NCBI GenBank assembly: GCA_963930655.1
Contig: OZ005618.1
Location: 2,812,001 to 2,876,000, forward strand
Length of the DNA stretch: 64,000 bases
Direction of reading: 5' to 3'
Source: Myrica gale
Taxonomy: Eukaryota; Streptophyta; Magnoliopsida; Fagales; Myricaceae
Shown: positions 24,183 to 35,780 of the stretch, piece after piece
Position numbering within the stretch: position 1 is the stretch's first letter
How the letters are laid out: the number at the start of each line of letters is the position of its first letter
Program-made: the position numbers and the translations under genes
Notes under the pieces: model-generated
What the model was told of the DNA's origin: nothing
Database searches by the model: none
What the model saw: only the letters and a program-made list of their open reading frames with translations

Positions 24183-24380
24183 AGATGTTCTTTTTTTTTT
24201 TTTTTTATGAATAAAGCAAACAGAGTGCAATTACAAGCCAACGTCACAACACAAAACATGCGGCGGGAGACTAACAGAGTCCCAAAAGCCGAAAGAAAGA
24301 GAATCAGCAGCCCATTTAGCCAGAGAATGAGCAAAAAAATTCTGATCCCGCGAAATCCATTCCAAAGAGGCCTTTCCTGC
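24183..24380 (-). mobile_element. LINE 3' tail inside the PPR pseudogene
   Basis: The open frame runs from PPR sequence (GLCQAGK) straight into the end of a LINE RNase H-like domain (LEWISRDQNFFAHSLAKW), then a stop, a short 3' UTR and a poly-A tail, seen as a T run at about 24190-24206. It is in the same orientation as the gene. No target duplication is evident, so host sequence was probably lost at insertion or afterwards. Confidence 0.75.
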
Positions 24381-24863
24381 CTGACACAACCCATCAACAA
24401 GTGTATTGTACGTAACTATATCTGGCTCACATTTAAAACGGGACATCATCTTGAAAAACCGAAACCCTTCATCAACCATTGAATTCTTGCAGAATCCTCT
24501 GATCAAAATATTGAACGTATACGTATCTGGTGTGACACCATACGTACGAAGCATTTCATCATACAGTACCCTTGCCATATTAGTTCGACCCCGTATAAGC
24601 AAAACCAGCAAAAGGCTATTGAAAGTAACAACAGACGGTGAAACACCAAGCGACTTCATAGTCGTAAACATCTTAACAGACTCTTGGAACAACCCGGCTC
24701 GACCATAGTTCCTAATCAAGCTATTAAAAACCCGGTCATCGAGCTTAACCACCCCATTAGACCTTTTTCTCGATCGAAAATAGTAAATTTCGAGCTACAT
24801 TGAGATTTCTAATTCGACCCAAGATTTCTATCATCATGAAGTATGATTGGTCAGTGTGAGAAA

Positions 24864-25249
24864 TGTAAGCGTAAAATCACAATCAACCAAATATGATTGT
24901 GAACGCAGCGAAATAATATAGCATGATCTTTACCTCCAGCCATCTTGCTCAGCTATGTCATAGACTATTTATAGGCTAGGTCAGAGACCCTCAATCTGTT
25001 GTAAATTTTGATTTGTTCATTTCATTAAGGAAATTCAAATTCAAATTCAAAATCAAATAACAATCTTTATCTAATTGTTTACAATTTGAATTCCAATTTA
25101 AATCAGATATCAAATTGCAATCTTCATCTAATTAGTTCTAAATTTGAATCTGCTACAGATTTCATAATCGTATTTAACTGATACCATAATCTTTAAAACT
25201 TTAAAAGATTATTTATATATGTCAATTAGATTAAGGAAATATTCTAACA
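24864..25249 (-). repeat. Solo LTR, same Copia family as 53918-61229
   Basis: On the minus strand it begins TGTTAGAATATTTCC and ends TTTTACGCTTACA. It is collinear with the LTRs at 53918 and 60717, apart from internal length differences (386 against 513 bp). AGAAA flanks it on both sides (24859-24863 and 25250-25254), a 5-bp target duplication. It lies within the PPR coding region. It is clearly more diverged than the two LTRs of the complete element and hence older. Confidence 0.9.
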
Positions 25250-25537
25250 AGAAAAACTCGTTTCTTGTACCCAGTTGAAGAAGTGAAAGGCTTTGGATGG
25301 GTGTTGATGAGGCCGAGGGTCTGGAGCACAGTGGTTTTGGATAGTGATGGAGAGAGTGACGAGAGGGAGAATTGAAGGTCATTTGACCAGGGCTTGAAGT
25401 TGATGAGCCGAGCCATGACATTGAATTTAGAGCGGGGTTCTGCGGTTTAAGTGAGTTTCAGACCCAGAAATTAAGAATTTGATGCTTCACTTTGTTTATA
25501 GAGGAAATTACATGCCATTTTGGTTTTCTAAAAAAAT

Positions 25538-25632
25538 CAGCGGCGGCTGCCACCGAGAAGAACAGGGCTAGTGCCATCGCTACGAATGCGGAGATTCGAA
25601 GAACCAAAGCTTGGTTGTTTGAGGAGCTCCAT
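25538..25632 (+). pseudogene. SYP71-like syntaxin fragment
   Basis: About 30 codons read TEKNRASAIATNAEIRRTKA followed by WLFEEL. This matches the SYP7-family Qc-SNARE segment around EKNRAAAVAMNAEIRRTKAR. Nothing before or after matches the rest of the protein, and an A-rich run follows at once. This is a transposed gene scrap and not a functional gene. Confidence 0.65.
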
Positions 25633-25982
25633 AAAAAAAAAAAAAACGAGATAAAGAATAAGATTATATTTTCATATTTTCTTTTCTTCCTCAACTTTCT
25701 CGAAGACCAAACAAAACCCGGAAAGAAAATTATGATGTTGAAGACGAAAACAAGCTAAGTTGGCCTTTCCATCCTTAACTGACCACACAAAGCAGAACAC
25801 ACAATTGTTCAAGACTCGTGACATCCCCACTTTCTCACCAATCAAAAGATAGCCAGAAAAAAGTTCAAGCAGAAAACACGCATGGCGTAGCTGTCCTGGA
25901 CTTGCCATCGTTCCAAGCCTAAGAAAAACAACAAACCACAAACTTTCCGCTTTTGTCTTTGATAAAAGGGAAACAAAACCTG

Positions 25983-26289
25983 GGGTATGTTCGTTTTCAA
26001 CATTTTTTCAGGATTCTAAGTATATTCACAATTCTACCACCGAACATATTCAGAATTCAAACACAAAAACCAATATATTTTACACAATCTCCAACAACTT
26101 TTTAATTTTTTATTCAACATAAATTTTCTCTCTCTATACTTTTTTACATAACTCCAATACTTTTTTATTAAACAATTACATCAAATCAATTCTCTCTCCA
26201 CTTTACACAAACACCAATAAAACACTATTCAACATAAAAATTCACAACTTCTCTAAAATCCTACATTTTTTCTCAAAACGAACGTCACC
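25983..26289 (-). mobile_element. Tourist-like MITE, family A, copy 2
   Basis: This 307-bp element is collinear with 6065-6369 in reverse. The ends are GGGTATGTTCG and GGTGACGTTCG. CTG flanks both sides (25980-25982 and 26290-26292), which would be a 3-bp target duplication. Confidence 0.75.
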
Positions 26290-26292
26290 CTG

Positions 26293-27076
26293 ATCTAGCA
26301 CTTCGACTAATTTGGGGATCGAAGGGGACATTTGTGATTTGGAGAGGACATCGATTGGCCTTGATGACATGGCAGGGGCATTTTCGGCATAAAAAATTTA
26401 TTGACAATATAGATGGTACGAAAACCACAAGAAGATTAACCCCAGTTAGCAAATCAAACATGTGCCCTGTTTCTATTGGCTATGACGTTTATATTTTTAA
26501 TACCTTAGCAAATTCCGTTAGTTTGTAGACGGATTATGAACGGAAGACATTTTTTAGAACAGTATATGACCACAGGGGATAGCGAAAAAAAGAAAAATTG
26601 AACCCTAAAAACATAGTCAAGAAAAGTCTATACATGGACAGACGTAATATTTTAACCTTAAAAGTCTACGTCGGTAAAATATTATCATTTGTTACGGTAC
26701 TATAAGCCCATGTAACATAATAAGAGCTTCAATAATTGGATCGTGCTCAAAATAATTTCAAATCTAAAGGGCCATACATTACTATATTCTTCCCGGAGTT
26801 CTTTGGGCCACACTTGAACAGATTGATCACACACATAACTATGAAAAAAGCTAGCTCCTCGGACCTCGACAAGTCCAATCAGAGCCCTCTATTTACAAGA
26901 ACAAAAATTTGACCACATCCGGATATAAATATTCTAAGATCGGTATCCATCACGGCAGCCCGGATTACCTGTCGTTACAAACGTAAGAGAAACATCGCCA
27001 CGGCCCAAACATGTCCAAAGCACAAGCCGAGCCTCAAGCCGACCGTCGGTAATAGTACCTGCAAGAATCTACGGAA
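26293..27076. other. Spacer downstream of CHR10
   Basis: No gene is recognised. The right part should carry the CHR10 3' UTR, and a GA-rich run lies at about 27099-27125, inside the last CHR10 exon border region. Confidence 0.35.
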
Positions 27077-30000
27077 TTAACTTTCTTTGCACGTGTGGGA
27101 AGAGAGAGAGGGAGAGAGAGTGGAAGGGGTTCGAACATACACGTAAATTTTTATGCCATAGATGGAAGAGAATTTTCGAAGAAGACGTTCCACTGTGTAC
27201 CAGTCTGAGCGATTTGATCCATCTTGATACCCAATACGAGGCATGTGGATTGAAGCTTTTGTGAACACAAAACAGATAAGTATGTCAAGCTATAGTTGCA
27301 CAAATGGGATAGTAAATAAATGTTATGGTATCTTGAAGCATTCACGATAAATACTAATCAGTCTAATCTATCAGGATCCACCAATAACACAAAACAAACT
27401 TAGAAGGAACCACGCTCGAAAATTAAAAATTTGAAGAACCAACCGGACAGGACAGAACGCAAGAAACATCAAGTTCCACACTGAACTGAGCCAAATGAGT
27501 AAAGAACTTACCTGAATTTTCAGCTGCTGAGAATGATACCTTTGATAAGCAACATTCTAAATCAGAAAGCGAGATCTTGCTGCGGGGAACTTTACGCCTA
27601 GAACTGTAAGACTGTACAACAGCCAAAGCCACCCATTGAGGAGGACATCCATCTGTATTCTGTTCATCACAATACTCTGTATAGCAACAGATGAGCCGAA
27701 AATTACAAAAATATATAAGCAAAGAAACTTTAGAAGGAAACAAAAAAGAAATCGGATGCTAAAGGAGGGAATTTGACACAAGAGGAGTGCCCATATTAAA
27801 AGAGAGGCTATCTAGTTTTAGCATAAAAACATTGGAAACTGGTTCCTCCAAAAAATTACCACCAATGCTTCGAGGAAGGTGGATTACATAGATTTCACAA
27901 ATGATTTTATTCAGCCTTGCATGTCAAAATACCAAAAATTATAATCAAACCAGTTGTTACTATCAGTGTCTCTCAACAGTCAAAACGTAATTAAATTACT
28001 GCGCGTAGGTCTCTACATATGGTAACAGCCCAACTGACACTGTATGGTGTCCCAGGCAATGCTCTGGTTTCATTCGAGGCAGATTATGCATGCAAAGGTT
28101 ATGTATTCCTAAATGGCGCCAGTACAGAAATTGTTTCTGGTTGTGATCTGCTTCTTCATGAAGATATCATGTACATACTGAAAACATGATATTTGGGCTT
28201 TTTACCAGTCATTCAGATGGAATTCCAAGTAGATATGCATTGCAAATATATTTGCCAGTTAGACCTCTGAGTGGAACATGGTTAATAATTTCTTGGAATT
28301 GGTACCTGAACAACTTAGAGGTATGCTTGTGTGTGTTTGTGAACAATCCGAAGCAAATTTGGCTAAGAAACATTCAAAACAAGGAAGAGAGCACACAGAA
28401 GCTGACCGTTGATTCTTATAAGATGCAGATCACCAAGATGCAGGTCCCCAAATTCAGAAGCCTGCTGATACGCATCAGGGATACTTGTACAAAGTTTGGC
28501 CAGTGCATCAAACATTCCTCCATGTCCCCAGTTTCCAGAGTCATCCACACAACTGCGGTCCAAAAATTGTGAATTCAGTTTTTGTGTCAGTCTTAGACAT
28601 ACAGGAGCAAGAAGTTTTACATAGCATATTAAATGTATTTAAGTCTAGGGGGAGCTGAGGGCTGAAAGCATAAGTGGGGGAATGTGTGTAAGCCCAAGCA
28701 AACATGATTATTCTAGTCTAAATGAAGATGGATTATAAAATTTCAGCATATTATTGAGATGCGTAAATCTTACTTCAAGTATAATTCACTCAATGTAGGG
28801 AGCATCTAAAGCTAGCGCCAAAAAGAGATATGATTACATTTTACACGAGAGATCATTATTTATATAGTACTATACTTCTGGACAGATCTTCATTTATTGG
28901 AGACACTTCCAGAAAAATGAACTTACCTAAAGATTATAGTAGGCTCAGATGGACAAACTTTTGATGGCTGCGTACAATCTCCATAAACAAAATGAAGGGA
29001 ACCTGAATCTGCCATCATATCACCATTTCCGGGATAGACAGGGTCTTTTACACGCAAAGAGTGGTATCCATGGACTTCCCACTTGGACAACTTTTTCTCC
29101 TCTGCCTTCTTCCTGGCAGCCTCAAGTTTTAAATGCTTTTTCTCAGGGGCTTCCCTTCTACTTCCCAACTCCATGACTAGGTTACTTCCTGATTGTGATG
29201 CCTCTTTCAGCTTTTCAACCCAGGAGAGATATGAAGCCTCGTCAAGACCAGGATCTAAACCAACAGAGGTGTGACTTCCTCCCACAACAATATCAGATCC
29301 ATTAGTTACATCTGATGGACTCAGCTCAAATTTCCTATCCTCCTTGCCTACAACTTGTTCGTAGCGCTTTTCAAGCACCTTCTCAACCATAACATTCAGT
29401 TCAGACAACTGCAACTCACCCCATTTCTCTGTGCTGAGGTCACTAGGATCAAACATATGTAACCCGAATACGAGAGACTGCAAATCAACAGTTTCAACTC
29501 CTGCTGTTTCGTTACCTTCCCCGTCCATAACATCGCCCATAACATTCTGGCTAAGCTGCAACTTCCTCTCTGCTCTCCGCATGATAACCTAAATTAACAC
29601 ACATCACCCAAAAGATGAATTCAAGTCTTCAACCATTAGGAGCTAATATATGAAATCTCACCTCCTCCACAGTGCGCCTACTAACTAGGTTTATAGATAA
29701 AACATTATTCATTTGACCAATACGGTGTGCCCTCTGCAAAGCCTGCTTGTCCACTTGAGGATTCCAATCTTGCTCATAGAATATAACCTAATGTGCACAA
29801 CCAAATTGACAAAATTTCAGAAACCAAAGCAGCTTCTTGAAATGAATGGATGAAACACTGGAAATCTACTATCTAAGTTCATTAACTAAAGATAAATGAC
29901 TAAAATTCATAAAACTCAAGGTGGGGGAAACTAAAGACAAGGAACTCACGATTCATACGTTTACAACTCCATTTCATGTGAGGGAAAATGCAAATCAAAA

Positions 30001-33000
30001 GAAAAACAGAGTTATGAAATTTTGAAACACTTTTTGCCATATGATCATATGAATTTCTTAAATATTGGTAAACTGTTGTGCGGCAGTAAGAGTATGCAGT
30101 GTGTCTTTCTTCTAGATTAGTAGGTACTGCCTGGTTCATCAGAGAAAATCCATTTTCCACCTTACATTCGGCGTGATACTTGCATTGGCAACAAGAGATC
30201 TATTCAATGTTGCCAATAGAACCAGATCATCATCGTTCAAGTTCTTATCTATTTTATTATCCAAAAATATTTTCCTCGTGGACATATAGGAACTAGCTCA
30301 TCTATTAATATGATCAATCAAAAAACTTTGTCCAAAAAGCTTCCAATCAAAAAACAGGATAAGTGCACAGTTCATTGAGCTTGATGAAGCTCACAGTATC
30401 AGCAGCCACAAGATTCAAGCCAACTCCCCCAGCTCTTGTAGATATCATAAACACAAAGGCACCATTTTGGTCAGACTCAGAATTCAGGCTCCCTTTAACT
30501 GATTGCCCACTGAAACTTCTTATTGCAGAGAACCGCTCCTCAGCCCGAACTGATCCATCAAGACGCTCATAGGAATATTTTCGCAACTCCAAAAAATCCT
30601 ATGTTGCAAACAGAGCAAATCTTAATATAAAAAGTGCGACCTAGTGTTAGAGAATGTAATTCAAATAATAAAACCTACTCTTCCTATCAGCTTAAGCTTT
30701 TGGGATAAGTAATAGATTCACAACTAGCTTATCCAAATTGGTTAAAGAGATATGAAAGTCTTTTTGATACAGTACAAGAAACCTGTAAAATGTCGAGTGT
30801 ATGTGTCATCTGAGCAAAGAGAAGGACGCGATGTCCGGAATCATGTAGCTTCTGGAGTAGTTGGTCCAAAATCAGTAGTTTACCGCTGGCCTGATACATA
30901 AGCCACAAAAGATTGAGATTCCATTCACAGAAAATGTTATCAGAGAGCATAGAGGGTTTACGAGAACTTGAACCCAGACAAAGAGCACAGATCATTAGCC
31001 ACAGTAAACTAATGTCCACCATGCTTCAGAGATAATAGAGCACTGAAACCCCACAGCTTGGTTCAAACCCCAAAATATTATCCATGATTATATCAAATTA
31101 ACAAAACAAAGCAATGCACCTGAACCAGGTGTTCCCCTTCTTCAAAAGGTTCAGGCTCAATACCAGGAAAGAGGTAAGGATGGCTACATGCTTTTCTTAG
31201 TTGTATTACCTGTATAGAAGTGGTAAGCATACAGTCGAGGAATGTTAAGGAAGAAAGGTGCTACATGCGAAAAGTTGATAGATGTGACATACAATATTCT
31301 GCAATGATTGATGAGTTGAAGATCCTAAAGATAAAGCTAGTAGTTTGGGAAGCTCCTTTCTCAATATTGACATGTAAACCTTTTTTTGCAGGCTGACCAA
31401 TGGCACCATTCTGTTTAGAAAAGGCGTCTCAGCACCAGACAATATAATCAAAGTCTACAAACTCTTGTGGAAGTAGCTAGTCAAACAAAACAGAGAAAAC
31501 ACACATTGTTATCTCAGTAAGAGTGGGCAGCACTAGATTTCCACATTCAATAAGCCTTGATTTTGTTCGTCGAAGCATGAATGCCCCCACTATATATTTT
31601 AAGCTTCTTAATAGCTCTGTTACTTCCCCTGCATCATGACCTGTTCAAAAGTAACGTGCGACATTCACAAGAACATGTTTAAATTTTCCCAAACTCATTC
31701 TCATTATACAAAAACAAAGAAAAAAACTAAAGAAAAAGAAAAAAACAAAGGCTCATTAAAGTAGAAAGGTTATTGCAATGCTGAACTAAAAGCTGTTGTT
31801 AAATTGAAGCAAATAACATCCCCAGCTTCTAGAGTTAGTCTTAATAGTACTTTTTTTCGCCTCAGATCTGACGAACACGCGTGTAAAACAATCAAGCAGT
31901 AAGAATGAAATGTTACAGGTTCAGACTCTATAGATGGTCCAAAAGTAAACTGGGTTAACAGTTATACTGTTAAGAGCTTTAGCGGTTTAGTTTGCATTAC
32001 ATTTATGTTCGTAGTGACACCAAATGTATCAAACAAAATTTCATCCTCTGATGAATTAAAATTGACTTCGACCACAACCAAGGACCTCATTTTTGCACAT
32101 TCTCTATTCTTTTTTATAGTGGTTTCATCATTGGCCTATTGGAACATCTAACCAACATTTCAACAGAATAGCTGCATTCAATTTTTATTTTTAAATTTGA
32201 GTAAGAAATTCGACAAAAGCACCTAATAATCATTACAACAGAACAACACTCACAGATGTATAATCACAAAGCATTGTCTTCGAAGAGACAAAAATACAGA
32301 AGATATTCCAATGGCAGGTTTTCAGCCAAGTGATAGGCGAAAAAAATGATGTCAGCTACGCAGATGACCTGATAGAAAAAATTAAAAAAATAATAAAAAA
32401 AACTAATGGCAGCGAAGATATGACCTAATGAACGATCAGCAGCTTCCTTGAATGTTGAAAGAAATTGATCTAGTGTCCCAAAGACGGAAGGCATACAAAA
32501 ATGCATCAAGGCCCAGAGTTCTTTGAGATTGTTTTGAATAGGTGTGCCAGTCATCAACAAACGTCTTGGTATAAGAAAGCGCTGTTTGAGGAGCTTATAA
32601 AGAACCTGCCAAGGTTTAAGCATCAAGTGTCTCCAATGAGAAAAGAAAAACTACTCAAAATTAAAACATGCTTTCAACCAACTCAGAACTGACACAAGTA
32701 GTCACTAAATATAGTTTTATATTTGGAGTCTTTCAATTATGTATTAGAAAAAGAAAAGAGCCTTTTATTTTCATGACAGTCTAAAGTCTGAACGTTCATA
32801 AAAATGGTAAACAGATGAGCAGTATGTTCTTTTAACTTTCAAAGGTTGGGTGTTGACATTTTATTACGGACTCAACAAGATTCTCAAACATTCTGATTAC
32901 CGATATAACTCATTATAACAACACTGGAAGCACATAGAATTCAGTCATGATCACCAAACAAACCCACAAAGCATGAACGTATCACCATATGTGAGCGATA

Positions 33001-35425
33001 TTTCAAGGTATCTGAAACATACACTGGAAGGGTTTTTGAGTCTTTGAGCTTCATCAATTATAGCATACTGCCATGGTATTTGAGAAAGAAAATCTTGATC
33101 AATCAATGCGATGTCATATGTTGTCAAGAGTACATCAAAAGGTAAGGACATTCCCTGTCAATGGATTCAACTCAAACAATCAACACTTACATGTCAAACA
33201 GAACAACTTATACTTCCCCAACCCAGAATATTCTACGGGCTATAAATTTTAATAGTATCCTAAAAAAGCAAAAAGGTCAGAAATTCTACATCCAGTGTGA
33301 TTCTTTCCATTAAATCCCAATATACGTACATTGTATGATGAGGACCGTTCTTTTACATGCTCATACATGGTCCTGCGTAGACTTTGGCGATGTTGTTTCT
33401 CACCGACATACTGAAGAACTTTTAGGTTTGGAGCAAATTTAACTATCTCTGATACCCAACCGTCTGTCACACTCAGAGGACACAATACAACTGCATAATT
33501 GAATAAACAAAAAAGTGGTCAAAAAGAGTATGGGTCTGAACTAATACAAAAAAAAAAAAACTCCAAGATTTCCAAAACAAAACAAAGATGTCTTTTGCTT
33601 ACGAAATGGCCCAGGAGACATCTCATGAACCTTCATATAGCACAAGAAAGAGATAGCTTGCAATGTCTTGCCCAGACCCATCTGCCAATGGCTCAATTAG
33701 ATACAGAGGACACTGCATAAAATCATGCATTGGTTTCTGCACTTCATAAGCATTAATAATCTCCTGCTTCTCATCTCTGTTCAGTATAATCTCTTGTAAT
33801 GTTGACTCCGTTGTTGTGTGTTCTTTGTTTTTCTTCTCTTTAATAAGATTGGCTTACTTATAAAAAAAAACGTTATGTAATTTACAAGGGTATTCAAAAC
33901 TAAACACACTGCCATAAGCTTTCTTATTACTGAAAGATGCCAGCTACAAAGAGAATTGCAAACCAAACTTTTACATGCTTCAACTGCCAATATCCACAGC
34001 AACATTGCTACTAGTTTCCGATAGTAATCATAGCCTAGCTAAAATAGGTCACCACAATGAGCTTGTGAAGTTAGCCATCTACTGTCATGGGAATTTAATA
34101 GTCCATGAAATTTGTTCTACTTCATTTTCCCCTAAGCATCCATCATTTTATGGTTTGTTTTATGGTGCTCTGAAGGAGAGACACATTTCAGCATCCATCA
34201 TCAGCTCTGAAATATGAAAATGACGTAAAGAATGTAAAAATTGCAAGTCCCAAAATCAAGAAGAATGAACATTAGGATATGCAGGCCTTCATATATACCA
34301 AAAATGTTCCTTAGCTTATTTGCGTCACCATGCATGGGAGGGAAACCCACTGTTTATAGCAACACTTAATTCATCAATGATGTATCGAGTTAAATTCAAG
34401 CTTGCTAAGCTCAAAAGGTGTGAAACCTTGATTCAAATGTTTTTTTTTTTACCAAGCCAAGCTCCATCATTATTCATCTTTGCTCACAAACAAAGCATTG
34501 TGAACTCAGTACAGTAGCTGGACGTAGTACTTCATTGCGCAAAAAATAGATCAATGCTATACATTGTTTGAGATTTACATACTTTGATATTGCAGAACCA
34601 ACCAATAAAACAGAAAAGTAAATTAGTTGAGACTGACTAAAAACTAAAACAAGCCAGAATACAATTACAGTAGTAAAACTAAACTGATGCTCTTGGCTGA
34701 AGCTTTGAGTCTCGTAGGATAAGTTTTCCGAGTAAAAACGCACTTGATATATCTTCTCAAGAAAGGAAATTAAGTATAATGTCACCAATGATTTTTGCAT
34801 GATTTAAGAAGTGACACTGGTTAAATTCACGAGGGAAAACCATGGAAATATCTCAGGCCTTATGAAGATTTCAAGAAATCATACCATCCACTACATTCTA
34901 CATGCTTCTCATTTCTTAGAATGAAACTTCGAAGCCAGATTTAGTAGCTAAAAAGCATTACCATCCAGAAGACAGACTACTGGACGGATTCCAAGTCACA
35001 AAGAACTATTACCTCATCCCCTGCAATTTAACAGAGGAATACAATCGATAAGACGTACATTCCAAGTAAAACCGCATAAAATGAAACGAATTGCATCAGT
35101 GCAATGAACTTTGCTCGGTTGCTTAGAAAGTTACCGTTCAATTCCCATCAGACGAAATAATGGCAATTTTGCAGAAAAATGCAAGTGGATGACGGTAACT
35201 AAAACATGGAGAGGGAAACGACAAACGTTGTGTTAAAAGCATACCAAGAATAACGTTGACGCCGAGATTGTATCGCCGAATTAGCCACGAAACTCCTTCG
35301 ACTTGGTGAGGTTTCAGCGTGGCCGTAACACCAAAGTCTGCAACGTCAATTGTCGCGTCTCCGGCTTTTTCATCGGACGCGAGTATGATTTTCGCTGCGG
35401 CTATGAGTCTCTGCTCGCAATCCAT
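27077..35425 (-). CDS. CHR10: SNF2 chromatin remodeller with macro-like C-terminus (CHR10/ASG3)
   Basis: Nuclear DNA-dependent ATPase, the plant counterpart of human ALC1/CHD1L. Sixteen exons give an unbroken 891-residue frame: 35245-35425, 35013-35020, 33603-33681, 33330-33490, 33023-33154, 32425-32605, 31505-31640, 31293-31410, 31120-31209, 30783-30890, 30395-30598, 29662-29787, 28927-29588, 28407-28552, 27512-27676 and 27077-27255. Motifs in order: [12 protein letters not shown], the P-loop DEMGLGKT (about residue 62), DEAQ in [10 protein letters not shown] (about 178), [29 protein letters not shown], then helicase-C [30 protein letters not shown] (about 455) and QRAHRIGQ. A coiled region ([11 protein letters not shown]) leads to a macro-like domain from about residue 700 ([26 protein letters not shown]). 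The second exon is only 8 bases and supplies part of the P-loop. The donor after TTAG at 32424 is weak but needed for the frame. No damage is seen. Confidence 0.93.
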
Positions 35426-35622
35426 TTCTCTTTGTTCGAACTGACTCACTGAGAAGAACAGTGATCGACTGTGTCGTTTTGAACAATAGCTTGGGAGGGG
35501 AGAGAGAGTCTGGTTTACGCGTTGACGAATGCTGCTTCTAAACGGTGAGGGCATTATGGTAATTGAAATTCCAAACGGTGTAAATAGTTTGTGCACGTGG
35601 AGACGTGAGAAGAGTAGCTGAT

Positions 35623-35664
35623 CACTTCTCACTTCTCACTTCTCACTTCTCACTTCTCACTTCG
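35623..35664. repeat. Heptamer tandem repeat upstream of CHR10
   Basis: About six units of CACTTCT lie about 200 bases upstream of the CHR10 start codon, next to a G-box-like GCACGTGG near 35593. It may be in the promoter or 5' UTR. Function unknown. Confidence 0.8.
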
Positions 35665-35780
35665 CTTGCATGAGTTGTGAGATCGGAGACAAGCACGATC
35701 GGCAAATCGACCTTGAAACACATCTAAAACACAGCATGACCACCGGAGAGGGATTAATATTTTTTATAATTTTTTTATTG

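Larger units (their letters stand above)
23364..25416 (-). pseudogene. PPR gene, broken by insertions and frameshifts
   Basis: Pieces of a single-exon plant pentatricopeptide repeat protein are recognisable; PPR proteins bind organelle RNA. The N-terminus is at 25250-25416 (MARLINFKPWSNDLQ), the central repeats at 24385-24863 (FNSLIRNYGRAGLF, VTPDTYTFNILIRGFCKN, PDIVTYNTLVDGLCQAGK) and the C-terminal part at 23364-24180 (VFRQLMRRGTQDPPSYKTLI, ending APKSRSKQL). Damage: a solo LTR at 24864-25249; a frame change before HFFNWVQ in the N-terminal piece; one extra A near 24765 that turns KRSNGVVKLDD into a stop; a LINE tail at 24183-24380 in place of a large part of the middle repeats; and a small duplication of GAATCTTCTAGTTTAATAA near 23745 and 23835 that removes about ten family residues. 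It resembles At1g02060 (from memory), which adjoins LAP6 in Arabidopsis as it does here. Confidence 0.88.
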
